Source of the DNA: Endomychus coccineus
Taxonomy: Eukaryota > Arthropoda > Insecta > Coleoptera > Endomychidae
Length of the DNA stretch: 64,000 nt
NCBI GenBank assembly: GCA_958510875.1
Contig: OY294068.1
Location: 197,680,315 to 197,744,314, forward strand
Direction: 5' to 3'
A program made the position numbers and the translations under genes. Positions 47,183 through 58,404 of the stretch are shown one piece after another. Position 1 is the first letter of the stretch. Every line of letters starts with the position of its first letter. The notes under the pieces were generated by a model, which worked only from the letters and a program-made list of their open reading frames with translations, was not told the DNA's origin and ran no database searches.

Positions 47183-47479
47183 GTAATGGTGCAAATATCT
47201 TATCTTTACTAAATCATTTTTCATACGATCTTTTGAAAAATATGTGTTACTCGATAGAAACTTGAATTTGAATCGCGTGCCATTCTCATATATCATTTGG
47301 TAGCTGTCTTGTAGAAACATTGGCTTTAACGAGATTGATTAATGTTGAGGACAAAATTGATAGTCGAGGAGGTTCTTACTTACCTCCTGTTCATATGGCA
47401 CACCACATATTTCAGCATTCATCCTAAATTGTAATATGGCTTTGAAAATTTCTTTCTTGACTTAAGCCTTGAGGTGGTG

Positions 47480-48060
47480 CACAAAAAGACCTAGTTGAAG
47501 CTGGTGTAAGCGACCTGTACCTAAAGCTTATTCAACAGATAGGAGATGATGTAGGTATTGCAGATAATATAGTTTCTATACCGGATGGGTATCCGTTACC
47601 ACATATTCATAACAGTATTGAGATGGTTATACAATTTACTCAAAAGTAGATAATATTACGTGCTTACCATTAAATTCCGGTAGCTTCTGAAGAGATTTAT
47701 GAAACGACAATTACAACCCCTTTTGGTTTGTTAACTTTCAACAGAATACCTTCTGGCTTACAGCAGGATTAGATTTTATTTTTGTTAGATAGGTGATAAT
47801 CTAATTGCAAAGTTAGAATATAGACAGTCGTCAACATCTAAAAATCATTTTTAATAGGTTAGATGAATATGGTATAAACATGAATCCTTCCAAATACGTT
47901 TTCGGAGTCAAAAATCTCAGAAGAAGGAATATCACCTTCTTTAGATCGGGTTATGAATATAAAAGAAATTCCAATACCAAATTACCAGCACATATAGCTC
48001 CAATTTACGACTCAATGGCTAAATACCAAAAATTCCAATATGTTCTAATGGACTGACTTA
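47480..48060 (+). pseudogene. Gypsy-type LTR retrotransposon RT fragment
   Basis: ASEEIYETTITTPFGLLTFN (about 47685-47745) matches the Gypsy RT block with TTPFGLxxFxRxPFGL. Later FNRLDEYGINMNPSKYVFGV (about 47850-47910) matches the FxRLxxYGxxxNxxKCxFG block, and LPAHIAPIYDSMAKY is further on. The YxDD segment between is degraded and stops are frequent. No LTR was identified; it lies inside a PLC beta intron. Confidence 0.75.
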
Positions 48061-48595
48061 TGTGATAATACTTTCAGATTGTTAAATTTTATTGGCACAT
48101 TGCATTGGAAATCTCCAAAGCATTTGTCCGAGTCGGGTACCACGGGCTTCTTGGAAAACTGGTACTTTCAATAATCAAAAAACCCTTGTGAAAAAAATGG
48201 GCTTTATAACTTGCAGTTGTGCCAAGATTCAATAAAACTACAAAACACTATCGAGACTCATTTATATCAATGGTAATGTCAATGTTTCTTCTACAATACA
48301 CCTATCAAATATAGACAATGCCATGTGATTCAACTGGAACGGGTCATGGAAATCAATTTTCAAAACTGATTGTCAATGTGGATTTTCGAAATCAGTTCAA
48401 AAATCTATTTTCAAACCCGGTTCATCTGAGAAAATTTTGAACAAGTAGATTACTAGATTTTATATAAAATACCAGAAAAACTAATCGTGGATATTGAACG
48501 ATTCTCTATTCATCAATCATGTTAGATGAGATTCGATGATTACCAACTTTTTGAAGATCTAGAGCCTTGTAAACGTTTCTATTTTAATGTTGCAG
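48061..48595. other. Intron remainder
   Basis: Possible further Gypsy decay up to about 48200; otherwise unrecognised, ending at the acceptor of the exon at 48596. Confidence 0.3.
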
Positions 48596-48781
48596 CGTGA
48601 TAAAATTATTCGCACAAAACAAAGACGACAAAAAGAAAGTGGAATCGACGTTGCAACAAACCGGATTGCCTTCAGGCAAAAATGACATGATCAATCCGAA
48701 ATTATTTCATTTTGAACATTTTTTTAATCTATACAAAAACTTGACGTTGCGGAAGGAAGTGGAGAAGGTGTTTGACGAGAT
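48596..48781 (+). CDS. Plc21C: PLC beta exon: EF-hand region
   Basis: Visible residues 137-198 plus two bases of codon 199. The acceptor is atgttgcag and the donor gtaagt is a perfect consensus. The peptide VIKLFAQNKDDKKKVESTL...LPSGKND matches the PLC beta EF-hand segment (LFxxxxKxVExxLxxxxLPSxKND). The EF-hand loops of PLC beta generally do not bind calcium well and act mainly as a scaffold between the PH and catalytic domains. Confidence 0.92.
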
Positions 48782-49220
48782 GTAAGTGAAATTGAAACTA
48801 TGTAATTCTAGAATTTTGAATGTCAATAACTATTTTGCATATAGTGACATCCGTAGAATGTGTTATTAACTGCATACAACTACTGTGTAATGAAGATGGC
48901 GCCACTGCAACTTCAAAACTATCAAACTGTCAAAATTCGAGGTTATGCTACGATGATGAGTGAGATTCTTATTTCATGAGTTTTATTGTGTATTTGTATA
49001 TTTCTAAAGAGAATATGGCGCTATGTTTTGTTCGGAAACACAATGTGAACATAAGTTAACGTTCGATAAAATGCTCTTAGACAAAGGCCGCACGACAGGA
49101 GGATGGTTGAGAGAGAAGCAAGTGGATGGGAGGGTAGTTGGTACTGTCACTGATTTCTAACACAATGGCTTCAAAAATGTTGGCACTGGCTCCCCAACAC
49201 CCTACAACGCTCCATATAGA
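48782..49220. other. Intron start
   Basis: No recognised element. Confidence 0.3.
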
Positions 49221-49224
49221 ACAA

Positions 49225-50640
49225 ACTAGAGAACAATAGGGTTAATGAGAATTGTATAGTTAAGAGCAAAATACAATGTAAATTAAGAAACAATTTGTGC
49301 ATTAGGATAATATACCGGGATATGAAAAATTATCTTGGTCAAGGGTGGTTGTGGAATCTAAAACGTGTGTCTTACTTTACGTTTGAAATAATTATGTCAC
49401 TGTCACACTGACATCATCAATAACCTACAAATTTCATACCTATTTATTTCAGTTGTAAAACAATAATGAACTACAAATTATGAAATAATAATGTGAACTT
49501 TGAACCTTTTCAGAGGTCGTGATAGCCACAATCCGGGTCAAAAACTGTTTTGAAATAGTTAATTTTCCGTAAATCGAATGACGTGAGAAGCCCGTAGCAC
49601 GCGAGTTAGAAAAGAGCAAACTGGTTGTACCTAATACGGCTTTACGACGACTTTTCGCGTGCCGTTTTCGCTCCATGTAGTTAGATTTAGTATCGGACCG
49701 TGCCCGACGGCCCTTCTTTTTTCGATAAATTTCCATTAAATAGGAAAATTTAATTAAAACAGTTTGAGGTATTCTCAGATCTCAGCTACGCGCGTCTAAC
49801 GTGCGACGTACCAAGGGGAATTTTCTTGCGACTAAAATATACACGAAGCGGGTAAAAACTAGCGGCCCATAGCCAAAAACACTTTATTACAGCAGGCGCC
49901 GGTCGCACGGGGCAAGAATAGGTCCCAAATTAACAAGACCGAGGTAAAATGTATAAACTCATAGGACGTCTGGGGTTCATGCAATTATGTTTTTAGATAA
50001 TTCGAACCTTCTAATTTCGATAGGCCACGTGAAAATCCCGGAGTCCAAAGCGCTAAAGACTCCTGAGTGTTACAATATTCGTATAAAATTGCGAAATTTC
50101 GCACTTTTAGAAACTTCAAATTAATTATGACATAATTATTTCAAACGTAAAGTAAGACACACGTTTTAGATTCCACAACCACCCTTGACCAAGATAATTT
50201 TTGATATCCCGGTATATTCAATATTCTAAGAATTCCGATCATTTAGGATATTATTATAGGAGCTTTTAAAACCTTTATAAATCTCTATTAATTCTAATCT
50301 ATTTAATTTGAAACCTTTAGTTTGATTATGTAAAATGCTCAGACTATTTAAATTAGGAAAATTATGACTTGCTTGTAAAAAATGGTTAGCAAAGGCTGCG
50401 TCTGTTTTGTTAAGTATGAAGGAACGAAAATGTTCTTAGTATCTAAGCTTAAAGTTACCACAAGTTCTACCCATATAAAAGTTATCACCGTCTGGATATA
50501 ATCGCTTATAAACTCCAGGTTTGCTATATTTATTGGTTGTGTTCCGCAGGCCTACAATATGGTATCCTGTGATACCTTGCAGTAGGTCAAAAATTCCACT
50601 CATACATGCGTAGGTAATTGAAAATTTTTTTAGGGGTACG
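49225..50640 (-). pseudogene. Penelope-like GIY-YIG endonuclease, interrupted by a foldback insertion
   Basis: Minus strand 50590-50220 reads SKPGVYKRLYPDGDNFYMGR, then (after one stop) HFRSFILNKTDAAFANHFLQ, SLSILHNQTKGFKLNRLELI and EIYKGFKSSYNNILN: the GIY-YIG domain of Penelope-like elements with GVY and the YxGRT motif. Its downstream part continues at 49310-49225 beyond the 906-bp foldback. The empty-site relative is 54640-55085. Confidence 0.8.
49311..50216. mobile_element. Foldback element with 89-bp inverted arms carrying Helentron sequence
   Basis: Arms 49311-49399 and 50128-50216 are complementary with one mismatch seen (cata/gata near the outer end); the outer ends read tataccgggatat and atatcccggtata. 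The interior 49755-50125 is an inverted relative of 37190-37460: ttcgataggccacgtgaaaa corresponds to the complement at 37286, and gctacgcgcgtctaacgt to 37419. It also contains a minus-strand frame MEIYRKKKGRRARSDTKSNY (49736-49449). The host Penelope copy is continuous across it. Confidence 0.75.
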
Positions 50641-50818
50641 GTCTCATTTTTTTTTATAGACCCTTACATACTCATCATCTAGCTCTCTAAATTTTAATCA
50701 TGCACCCGCTTCACTATCACAATTAATGTAATAGATCTGGAAATGATTCACATAAAACGTGACTACATGTCTGTAAATCATAGTACAGACATTCAGGCAT
50801 TAAGTCAGATTTATACTA

Positions 50819-51080
50819 ATTTAATCATTTAAAACCCTTGCTAATTCCTACATGCCTCTTCATAATGTTAAAAGTATATTTTAGGTAGAATGCTCAAATA
50901 ACAATATTTCTAATAAGGTCTGACAACCTTTTTCTATTACCTCATAAATCTTTAACATCTGGTTCGAAAGTGGATACTTGAACGTTATATTTTTGGTTTC
51001 AGTCGTATACAGACTTTGTTTGTCATGAGTTCTCATACTTAAGGAAATTATTAAGCAATGAATTCTCAATACATGTGCAT
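50819..51080 (+). repeat. Hammerhead-associated Penelope repeat, copy B, left part
   Basis: Matches 23727-23885 (ttaggtagaatgctcaaata, ctattacctcataaatcttt) and is cut at 51081 by the hAT insertion. The right part resumes at 52978. Confidence 0.7.
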
Positions 51081-52969
51081 CAGTGACGGCTCCTCGAAGG
51101 AGGCTATGGAGGCTCAGCCTCCTCACCAATTTATCTTAATGATCATTCTCCATTTTATTTCCTGTTTCTCTGATAATTTTTAAAATTTTACAATTAATTC
51201 CCCGCTCTCAGTAGTTATTTTTAATCTGGCAACAGTGCCCTGAGGCTAGACTCTCTATATATCTCAAACGCTGAGCATTTGTTGTTCAACGTAGTTGCCG
51301 TTTTTCCGACCAGTCCAAACGCCAACTGGGTAAATCAGCGAAAATGGCAACACCCTCTGAAGGCTAGCCTGCGGCAGCCGCTAGCAATCTATGAAATACG
51401 AGACGTGCGTTCTGCCGACTGCTGAGTAGGTCAGTCAGTGCTTGTTTATTTGTTGTCACGCCACGCGAAGTAAGGTTAGATTGTTGTCTGTTGTAAATTT
51501 AAAATGAGTGTTAGTGAGTTAGTTGCTGCCTTTTAGAAAATCCATTTAGTGAATTAACATATGATAAAAGTCTTTTAAATAAACGGCCTTTAGCGGATTT
51601 GAAAGGATTAGTAATGTCAGGTAACTATCAAAATCGATCATTGTTAATACTAATAGTAGTATTGACAAGACGAAGTTTAAAAAAAAATCATTGATTTCCC
51701 TGTAATGCTCCAACTCGATGGAATTTTACATCACGTGCAGTATTTACCATCCATAAAAATAAAGACAAATTAATTGAAACATTTGATTTTGTATTAAACA
51801 GTGATGACTTTTCAACAGATCAGGTTTCATTAAATGCTGCTGTTGGTTTAAAATCTTATTTAGAAAATGAAGAATTTTTGTTTTTTCTTGATAATTTTAA
51901 ATTAATATTTGAACAAACTGATCTTATTTTTCAAATTTTACGACATAAATTCACTGATATAATTTATTCAAGAGATCGTTTGAAACATCTCATTGGAAAA
52001 ATTTCAAGTTTCCGTAATACAGAATTTCATTTTAATATTTTATTTGAAAATTTTTCAACTGATGAGACTCCTCCCGCGAAAAGGAGGAAAACATATAATT
52101 TGGTAGACAAGAAACTACATTATAAACAACTTTTTTTATGAAATTTTAGATACTATTAAAGGTCAAATTGAGATTCGATTTTCCGATTTACATGAATTGA
52201 AGTTTTTTGACTTCACGAATAGAAGATTTTTCGAATCTTTTTCAAAAGAGTTCTCCAATACACTTTAAGATAACTTAGTTCTAATAATAAATTTTTTGAT
52301 AAAATAGCACGGCACAATGAATTATGCGTTATATACTAGGATAAAGATATTTTAGTCCAGTATGACAGTCACGCCGATATGATAAAATATATGATAGACA
52401 ATGATTTGCAACAAGTTTTACCTCAGTTTTATAAACTACTTTGTTTGACAGTCACCATTTCTGTCACGTCGGCATCGGTGGAGAGATCATTTTCTAGTTT
52501 CTACTCTCAAACGAATTAAAACTTACATGCCAAATACAATGGGCCAAAATCGTTTATACAATGTTAGTTTAATATCTATTGAAAAAGTTTAGTAAAACAC
52601 TTAAAACGAAATGATACATTTTTTGATGATATTATTGATCATTTTTCGCAAACTAAAGACCGTAGAATTCCGTTAATATATAAAAAAAGTTAATAAAATT
52701 AATTAAAAAAAGCAAAATATGAAAAATTCCAAAAAAAAGAAAAATATTAAGAATTCAAAAAAATAAAAGACAAAAAACGAACAAAAAAATTTTTTGGCAA
52801 GAGAAACTCTACACCTCCACGTTGGTTCTTGCTGGGTAACAATTAATTTTGTCACTGAAGTAGCTGGTACCGTCGCTGTGCAAAGGTTAAAAAGCTGTGA
52901 ATAGAGTATATTTTTACAAAAACGTTTTATGTCCAGCCTCCTCTCTCAAAAATTCACGAGCCACCACTG
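51081..52969 (+). mobile_element. hAT transposon, copy 2
   Basis: Collinear with 29108-30973: terminus cagtgacggctcctcgaagg at 51081 and gagccaccactg ending at 52969. Flanks atgtgcat and gtctgcat differ at two of eight positions, so the target duplication has decayed. The transposase relic includes LIFEQTDLIFQILRHKFTDI, RRKTYNLVDKKLHYKQLF and, unlike copy 1, LPQFYKLLCLTVTISVTSAS joined to VERSF. A short duplication (tttct / agtttctactc) breaks the dimerisation block here. Confidence 0.85.
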
Positions 52970-52977
52970 GTCTGCAT

Positions 52978-53095
52978 ATATTTAGAAAATTAATGTGATG
53001 ATAGTTGTGAGACCGAAACGTACATAAAGACGAAAATAATAAGCATATTTGTTAGTGTGACCTATTTCCCGAGAATTTATATATAACTACTAACT
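52978..53095 (+). repeat. Hammerhead-associated repeat, copy B, right part
   Basis: gtgatga at 52995 (core C changed to G), gttgtgagacc, intact gaaac, then cgtacata and aaagacgaaaataataagca match the ribozyme end of copy A; gagaatttatatata follows. The hAT insertion removed the upstream stem I strand, so no hammerhead can form. Confidence 0.6.
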
Positions 53096-53426
53096 ACCAT
53101 ATTAATCATCCATAGACTGACACGCAGGATATAGAATATGGAACGCCAATTGTTAGGTTATCTGTCCTTATAACAAACAATGTCACCGGACTACCTGCTT
53201 CAAATCGCTGGCATTTAAATGAGAATCTCGGTCGATCTCATTTTATTTCCATGTTCTTTCCGACTGTTGTATCTACAAGGTTACCTATCTGTGCTATTAT
53301 ATAGGTATGTAAGGGATGGGGTTGATGTGGCAAAGTCTGAGATGTGTCGACAAACATTACTGTTCCCTGACTGATTGACTGGACGGCTGATCCAAACGTA
53401 TCATTAACCTATTCATTTCTATCCAG

Positions 53427-53801
53427 GTGTGGTTCAAAGAAATATATGTGTGCTGCACAATTTGTAGACTTCTTGAATAAGACGCAAAGAGACCCTAGGT
53501 TAAACGAAATATTACATCCTTATGCCAATACTGCGAGAGCGAAAGATATTATTGCACAATACGAGGTGAACAAATATAATCATCAGAAAGGTTTGCTATC
53601 GCTAGATGGTTTCCTGAGATATCTGATGTCGGAAGATAATAACATAATGGCCCGCAGCAAATTCGAACTGAATGACGATATGGACCATCCTCTAGCACAC
53701 TATTTCATTAATTCGTCGCACAATACGTATCTAACGGGTCATCAGATTACAGGGAGGTCTAGTATAGAAATGTACAGGCAGAGTTTATTAGCAGGCTGCA
53801 G
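53427..53801 (+). CDS. Plc21C: PLC beta exon: EF hands and start of catalytic X box
   Basis: Visible residues 199-323 plus two bases of codon 324. It contains [20 protein letters not shown] (EF region) and then the X-box start [20 protein letters not shown], where His297 (visible numbering) corresponds to the first catalytic histidine of PI-specific PLCs. The acceptor is tatccag; the donor gtaata follows GCR. The first base completes ATG (Met199), an internal residue and not a start. Confidence 0.95.
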
Positions 53802-53861
53802 GTAATATGTTCACTCCGGTGTATTGAATCAGTTTTGATTTGTAACGACGCCATGTTCTAG

Positions 53862-54124
53862 GTGTGTTGAATTGGATTTCTGGAACAGTAGAACTGAAGA
53901 ACCTGTGATAGTTCACGGCTATACATTTGTACCTGAAATTTCGGCTAAGGAGGTATTAGAAGCAATAGCCGAAAGTGCTTTTAAAACATCAGATTATCCC
54001 GTTGTACTCTCGTTTGAGAACCACTGTAATCCGCGACAGCAAGCCAAAATTGCGAATTATTGTCGAGAGATATTTGGCGATATGTTGCTAGATACTCCAA
54101 TGGAAGGTTATAGATTAGAACCGG
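53862..54124 (+). CDS. Plc21C: PLC beta exon: catalytic X box
   Basis: Visible residues 324-411 plus one base of codon 412, after a 60-bp intron. It begins CVELDFW, with Glu327 and Asp329 as expected calcium ligands. [10 protein letters not shown] follows, with the second catalytic His342, and VVLSFENH, with Glu376. With His297 in the previous exon all five active-site positions are intact. The peptide continues [15 protein letters not shown]...YRLEPG, the end of the X box. The donor is gtaagt. Confidence 0.96.
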
Positions 54125-54180
54125 GTAAGTCATTATTATGCAGGTTCCAAAACAGTTAATAACGAGAATTTATTTTGTAG

Positions 54181-54365
54181 GAAATTCCTTACCTCCACCA
54201 TCGGCGTTGAAGAAAAAGATAATCATAAAGAATAAAAGGAAACATCACCATCATCATAAGAAAAACGTTAACGTTACTCCCGTTTCACCTCCGGAAGTGC
54301 AAGCGGCTGAACCTACAGGGAATGGGGACTTACCTCATCACGCACCTCCACTACAAACTAGACAG
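54181..54365 (+). CDS. Plc21C: PLC beta exon: end of X box and basic/His linker
   Basis: Visible residues 412-473, after a 56-bp intron. NSLPPPSALKKKIIIKNKRK closes the X box; the family usually has LPSP...L..KILVKNKK here. A run of five histidines and KKN, then Pro- and Gln-rich sequence, follow. This is the start of the disordered X/Y linker, which in this family occludes the active site until membrane recruitment. It ends in phase 0 at CAG|gtaagg. Confidence 0.93.
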
Positions 54366-54639
54366 GTAAGGTTCATCTATCTATTTTTATTTGGAAAAAC
54401 ACTCTACGTTATTCATGTCATCATGTATTGAACGTTTAATATTGTTGTTATATGTCAAACAATTCAAATTACTTATTTATAAAATAATATATTATGATTA
54501 AACGTAAGAGCAATTTATTTGTTTTTCTACAATAACATGAAAACGTTACTAAGTTTCAACACCGAAGTGCCATTATCAAACGGATACAAAATTATGATGT
54601 AAACAATATCCATAGTTCAAGTATAAATATGAACTAAAG

Positions 54640-55085
54640 TACAATAGGGTTAACGAGATTACAATTAAAAGTAAGGGATCATAGGAAATTTCAAAACAGG
54701 AAGATCCCGAGAAAATATACAGTGTGAATTGCATTAGGATAATTATTATTTAACATTCTAAGAATTATTGTGCTTTGAAAGACAAAGGAAAAGATCACTT
54801 TGGTCTAACTTATCATTTAGGATATTGTGATAGGAGTTTTTGACACCTTTATAAATCTCTATTGATTCTAATGTATTCAATTTGAAACCTTTGGTTTGAT
54901 TATGTAAAATGCTCAGGCTATCTGAATTAGGAAAGATATGATCTGTTTGTAAAAAATGGTTGGCAAAGGTTGAGTCTGTTTTTTTGAGTCTGAAAGAACG
55001 ATAATGTTCTTGGTATCTAAGTTTAAAATTACGACAAGAATGTAAAAGTTATCACTGTATGGGCGCAAATTAGCTTATAAACTCC
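54640..55085 (-). pseudogene. Penelope-like GIY-YIG fragment, minus strand (empty-site copy)
   Basis: The minus strand, over several frames, gives GVYKLICA, then HYRSFRLKKTDSTFANHFLQ, PNSDSLSILHNQTKGFKLNT and ESIEIYKGVKNSYHNILN. Collinear with 50590-50220. Its 54731-54766 part (gcattaggataattattatt) runs through the site where copy 50220 carries the foldback. Confidence 0.75.
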
Positions 55086-55107
55086 AAGTTTACTAGATAT
55101 TTATTGG

Positions 55108-55335
55108 TTTTTTATTTAGCAACATAAAAAACTAATAAATATAGTAAATCTGGACTTTAGAAGCTAATTTGCACAGACTATGATCACTTTTATATAGGTA
55201 GAACTTGTTCTTCGTTTTGAACTTAGATACCACGAACATTTTCGTTCTTTGAAACTTGAGAAAACATACTCAATCTTTGCTAACCATTTCTTTACAACAC
55301 ATTTCAGCTATTATCTAATTTTTGTGAAATGCAAA
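55108..55335 (+). pseudogene. Penelope-like GIY-YIG fragment, plus strand
   Basis: Reads SKSGL, KLICTDYDHFYIGRTCSSF and, in another frame, HFRSLKLEKTYSIFANHFFT on the plus strand. It abuts the minus-strand copy head to head around a palindrome (tatttattggttttttat ... aaaaaactaataaata, 55086-55143). Confidence 0.7.
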
Positions 55336-55532
55336 ATTTTATAAGGGGTAGGTATGGGAAAAACTTTGGTCGACCTCATCGATATATTACGTTTTCGATG
55401 GTGAGAAAATCGATTCTGGCGTTAATTTCAACCTTAAACCATGATTAACCACGTTACCGAGTATCAGCACCCTCAATTATATTCATCTCAAATACAATGA
55501 CCCTAATAAAATCAGTTAAATACTTTTCTCAG

Positions 55533-55743
55533 GGTTCCAAAGAGTCTACCGCTACCGAAGACGAGGACAGTTCAAGCGAAGACGAACTGGAAACGACTGA
55601 GTCGACAGAGGCCCCGTCAGAACCTAATCCAGAAGGCTGTGAACCGAAAGCCAATGCCAATGAGACTGAAGCCGGTGCTGAGATTTCGGCGCTAGTGAAT
55701 TATGTGCAGCCCGTTCATTTTTCAAGTTTTGAGAGTGCGAAAA
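55533..55743 (+). CDS. Plc21C: PLC beta exon: acidic X/Y linker and start of Y box
   Basis: Visible residues 474-543 plus one base. GSKESTATEDEDSSSEDELE is a strongly acidic, serine-rich autoinhibitory linker. It is followed by EISALVNYVQPVHFSSFESAK, the opening of the Y box. The donor is gtgagt (phase 1). Both linker exons are bounded by introns of over 150 bp or are very short, so alternative linker lengths are possible, but none is shown. Confidence 0.93.
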
Positions 55744-56149
55744 GTGAGTTAATTTGTTCACTAAGAATACCATTCGCCATTTTGGTTGTGTTTCGAAGTT
55801 TTTTCGATTAAGTCAAGTCGTGTACCGTACGAGAATAATAATAATTATCTTGGAAATTCTTGGCTTGCGGATGGTAATATCCTGGGTCAGGGCTTAGATT
55901 AATTGAATGTTTTAGGATTTCTATCGCTCATATAAGTTTGGGGCTTGGGCTAGGTTTTTCTCACAATAAATACCTCTACAGGAACCAGACGATTCAGTTT
56001 CAGTTCAAGCCTCAAGCCTACCCTAAAGATGTAATGTTTGGCGAAACGTCGTCATGCTATTGTGACGCGGAAGCCAAGTATTTTCAAGATTATCTATCCG
56101 CGTAAGTCTACTATTCAAAACAATAATTATAATCACCCTTTCCTTACAG
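55744..56149 (+). other. Intron with a candidate 120-bp cassette exon
   Basis: Within this intron, ctctacag at 55974-55981 and cgc|gtaagt at 56102 bound 120 bp (55982-56101). If included, the frame would read RTRRFSFSSSLKPTLKM and then stop. It could be a poison exon or chance. The annotated splice 55743 to 56150 restores the family sequence. Confidence 0.3.
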
Positions 56150-57422
56150 AGAAAAACCGCAGTTACGAAATGTCATCGTTTGACGAAAAACAAGCTACCT
56201 CGTTGCTGAAAGAATATCCTGTACAATTCGTGAATTATAACAAACATCAGTTGAGCCGAGTGTACCCTGCCGGTACCCGTTTCGACTCTTCGAATTTTAT
56301 GCCGCAAGTGTTTTGGAACGCGGGTTGCCAATTAGTTGCCCTTAACTATCAAACTCTAGATTTGGCGATGCAACTGAATTTAGGCATATTCGAATATAAT
56401 TCCAGGTGCGGTTATCTGCTAAAGCCGGAGTTTATGCGTCGAACCGACCGACGTTTCTATCCTTTCGCTGAATCTACTGTCGACGGCATCATAGCCGGTA
56501 CTGTTAAAATTACTGTGATATCTGGACAATTTTTGACTGATAAAAGAGTGGGGACTTATGTTGAGGTAGAAATGTACGGTCTGCCAGCCGATACAGTTAG
56601 GAAACGATTTCGAACAAAAGTTATACAAAATAACGGAATTAATCCAGTATATGACGAAGATCCATTCGTATTTAAGAAAGTAGTGCTACCCGATTTGGCT
56701 TCCATTCGAATAGTGGCTTATGAAGAATCTGGAAGATTTATAGGCCATAGAATTCTACCAGTCGTAGGTCTATGTCCCGGTTACAGACACGTCAACTTAC
56801 GCACAGAGATAGGACAACCTCTGCCTCTAGCAACGCTTTTCCTCCACGTGGTCGTCAAAGATTACGTACCAGATGGTCTGTCGGATTTTGCGGAAGCCCT
56901 GGCGAATCCCATTAAGTATCAGAGCGACTTGGAGAAACGTGCCCAACAATTGGCCGTCCTGACGGAAGACATGGAACCGGCCGAAGGCAACGAGGAACAA
57001 AAGAAGAATAGTCTGACGAAAATGGTGAAAGAACACGCGAGCAACGGTAGCCCTATCCAACGGCCTTCGATTCCCACAGGTACGGTGTCCGTTGATTTAT
57101 CGACGGACACCGAGGCGCCGATCATTTCTAATCAAACGGAGGTGGCGTTCGTGGTCTCCAACGAAATGAATTCCCTGCCGAAGGTCGCCGAAATTAAGGA
57201 AGAGAAAATTGAAGATATCGTGGCCGAACCGTTGGATAAATTGTTAGATAATAAAGTGGTGAAAGAGAAGAAATTGGAATTAGAAAAGAAATTGGACACT
57301 TTGAGGAAGAAACACGAGAAAAAGAAAATGACGTTACAAAGTCAGAAATCGGGGGATTTTTCGGAGAAGAGGTCAAAACTGATCAATATGAAATTGGTGA
57401 AGAGACTTTCCAGTAAAAATAT
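56150..57422 (+). CDS. Plc21C: PLC beta exon: Y box, C2 domain and start of C-terminal domain
   Basis: Visible residues 544-967 plus two bases; the largest exon. The acceptor tccttacag restores [11 protein letters not shown] across the junction. The Y box holds [20 protein letters not shown] (577-596) and [16 protein letters not shown]2 runs from about 655 to 780 ([41 protein letters not shown]). The proximal C-terminal part has [19 protein letters not shown], the segment that in the family contacts Gq alpha and the catalytic core. A Lys/Glu-rich helix (about 890-945) follows. The open frame reaches back to a TTG at 56038, but that part is intronic. Confidence 0.96.
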
Positions 57423-58400
57423 GTAAGTATTTTTTGATTTGTCAACATATTTGTCGATCGGGGCCGCAACTAGGCATATACAGGTTGGTGGAGAAATTTT
57501 AGATGGGATGTCATATCCAATTTGAAAGAAGTATTTACTAAAACTAATACAGCTTACCTAGCTCATTTTGGTTGAAACCTTTTGTTCTATTCTGAATTTC
57601 ACAGTCTTTTCACAATTCTGAAACTAGTGCTATCTTTTTGGCGAATTTTTTCTAAGGAAGAACTCAATTTCCTTATGCTTTTGCTGTCGCAGCTCACCAT
57701 TTTGCTTAAGCAATATGCTTTTTATTTCTTTTTGATATAGTCCTCCATGGACTTTTTCCTTCTAATGAATTATGAATGGTATGAAAATTATGACCTCGTG
57801 AAAAATTGAATTCAATTTAAAATGTATTAATTTATCATTTTCACGATTAACAGTAACTTGAACTAATTATACATTAATAAGAATAAGAATATTTACAATT
57901 TTTTGTACCAACTGTGTTTCAAGGAATCCATGCAATTATTGGATTGGTACATTATTTTCATTAAGTTCTATTATTCACCATGTTTGGATTCAATCATCCA
58001 TTATGTATTTTAAGCGAACATAAACATGATGATAATCATGTTATTCGTTGACGCGAAGAACAATAGATAGATTGTCAGAGGTTCGAAGTGAATACAAACA
58101 CATTTCGTGTTGAAATCAATCGGAGATAAAGTTTTTGTTCTCCAGATTGAAGAATGAGAACACGTCTATCAGTTTCGAACAGCTGTTTTTCTCTCTTCTC
58201 TCTCTAGAGGGAAAGAGAGAGCTGTTTTATCATGCGTGACTTTGTGGATAATGGATATGCACTCTTATTTTCAACCACCCTATTGTGAGATACATTTCAT
58301 TACAAAAAATGCCCTAGGGCGTTAAGCATTCATGTTTACTAGGGGATTTATAGCGCATTACGATAGTAATACATGAATTTTAATAGAGAAGCAACCATTA
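57423..58400. other. Intron start, unannotated
   Basis: AT-rich. A ct/ga-rich inverted stretch at 58190-58224 (tctctcttctctctctagag then gggaaagagagag) is the only structure noticed. Confidence 0.3.
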
Positions 58401-58404
58401 TTAA

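Noticed and set aside
54240..54280. Poly-histidine run as a metal-binding domain
   Set aside because: It sits in the variable X/Y linker of PLC beta and is only five residues; low-complexity linker is the simpler reading.
56038..56149. N-terminal extension of the Y-box exon frame from TTG 56038
   Set aside because: The acceptor at 56149 restores the conserved [11 protein letters not shown] junction; the extension has no family match and is intronic.
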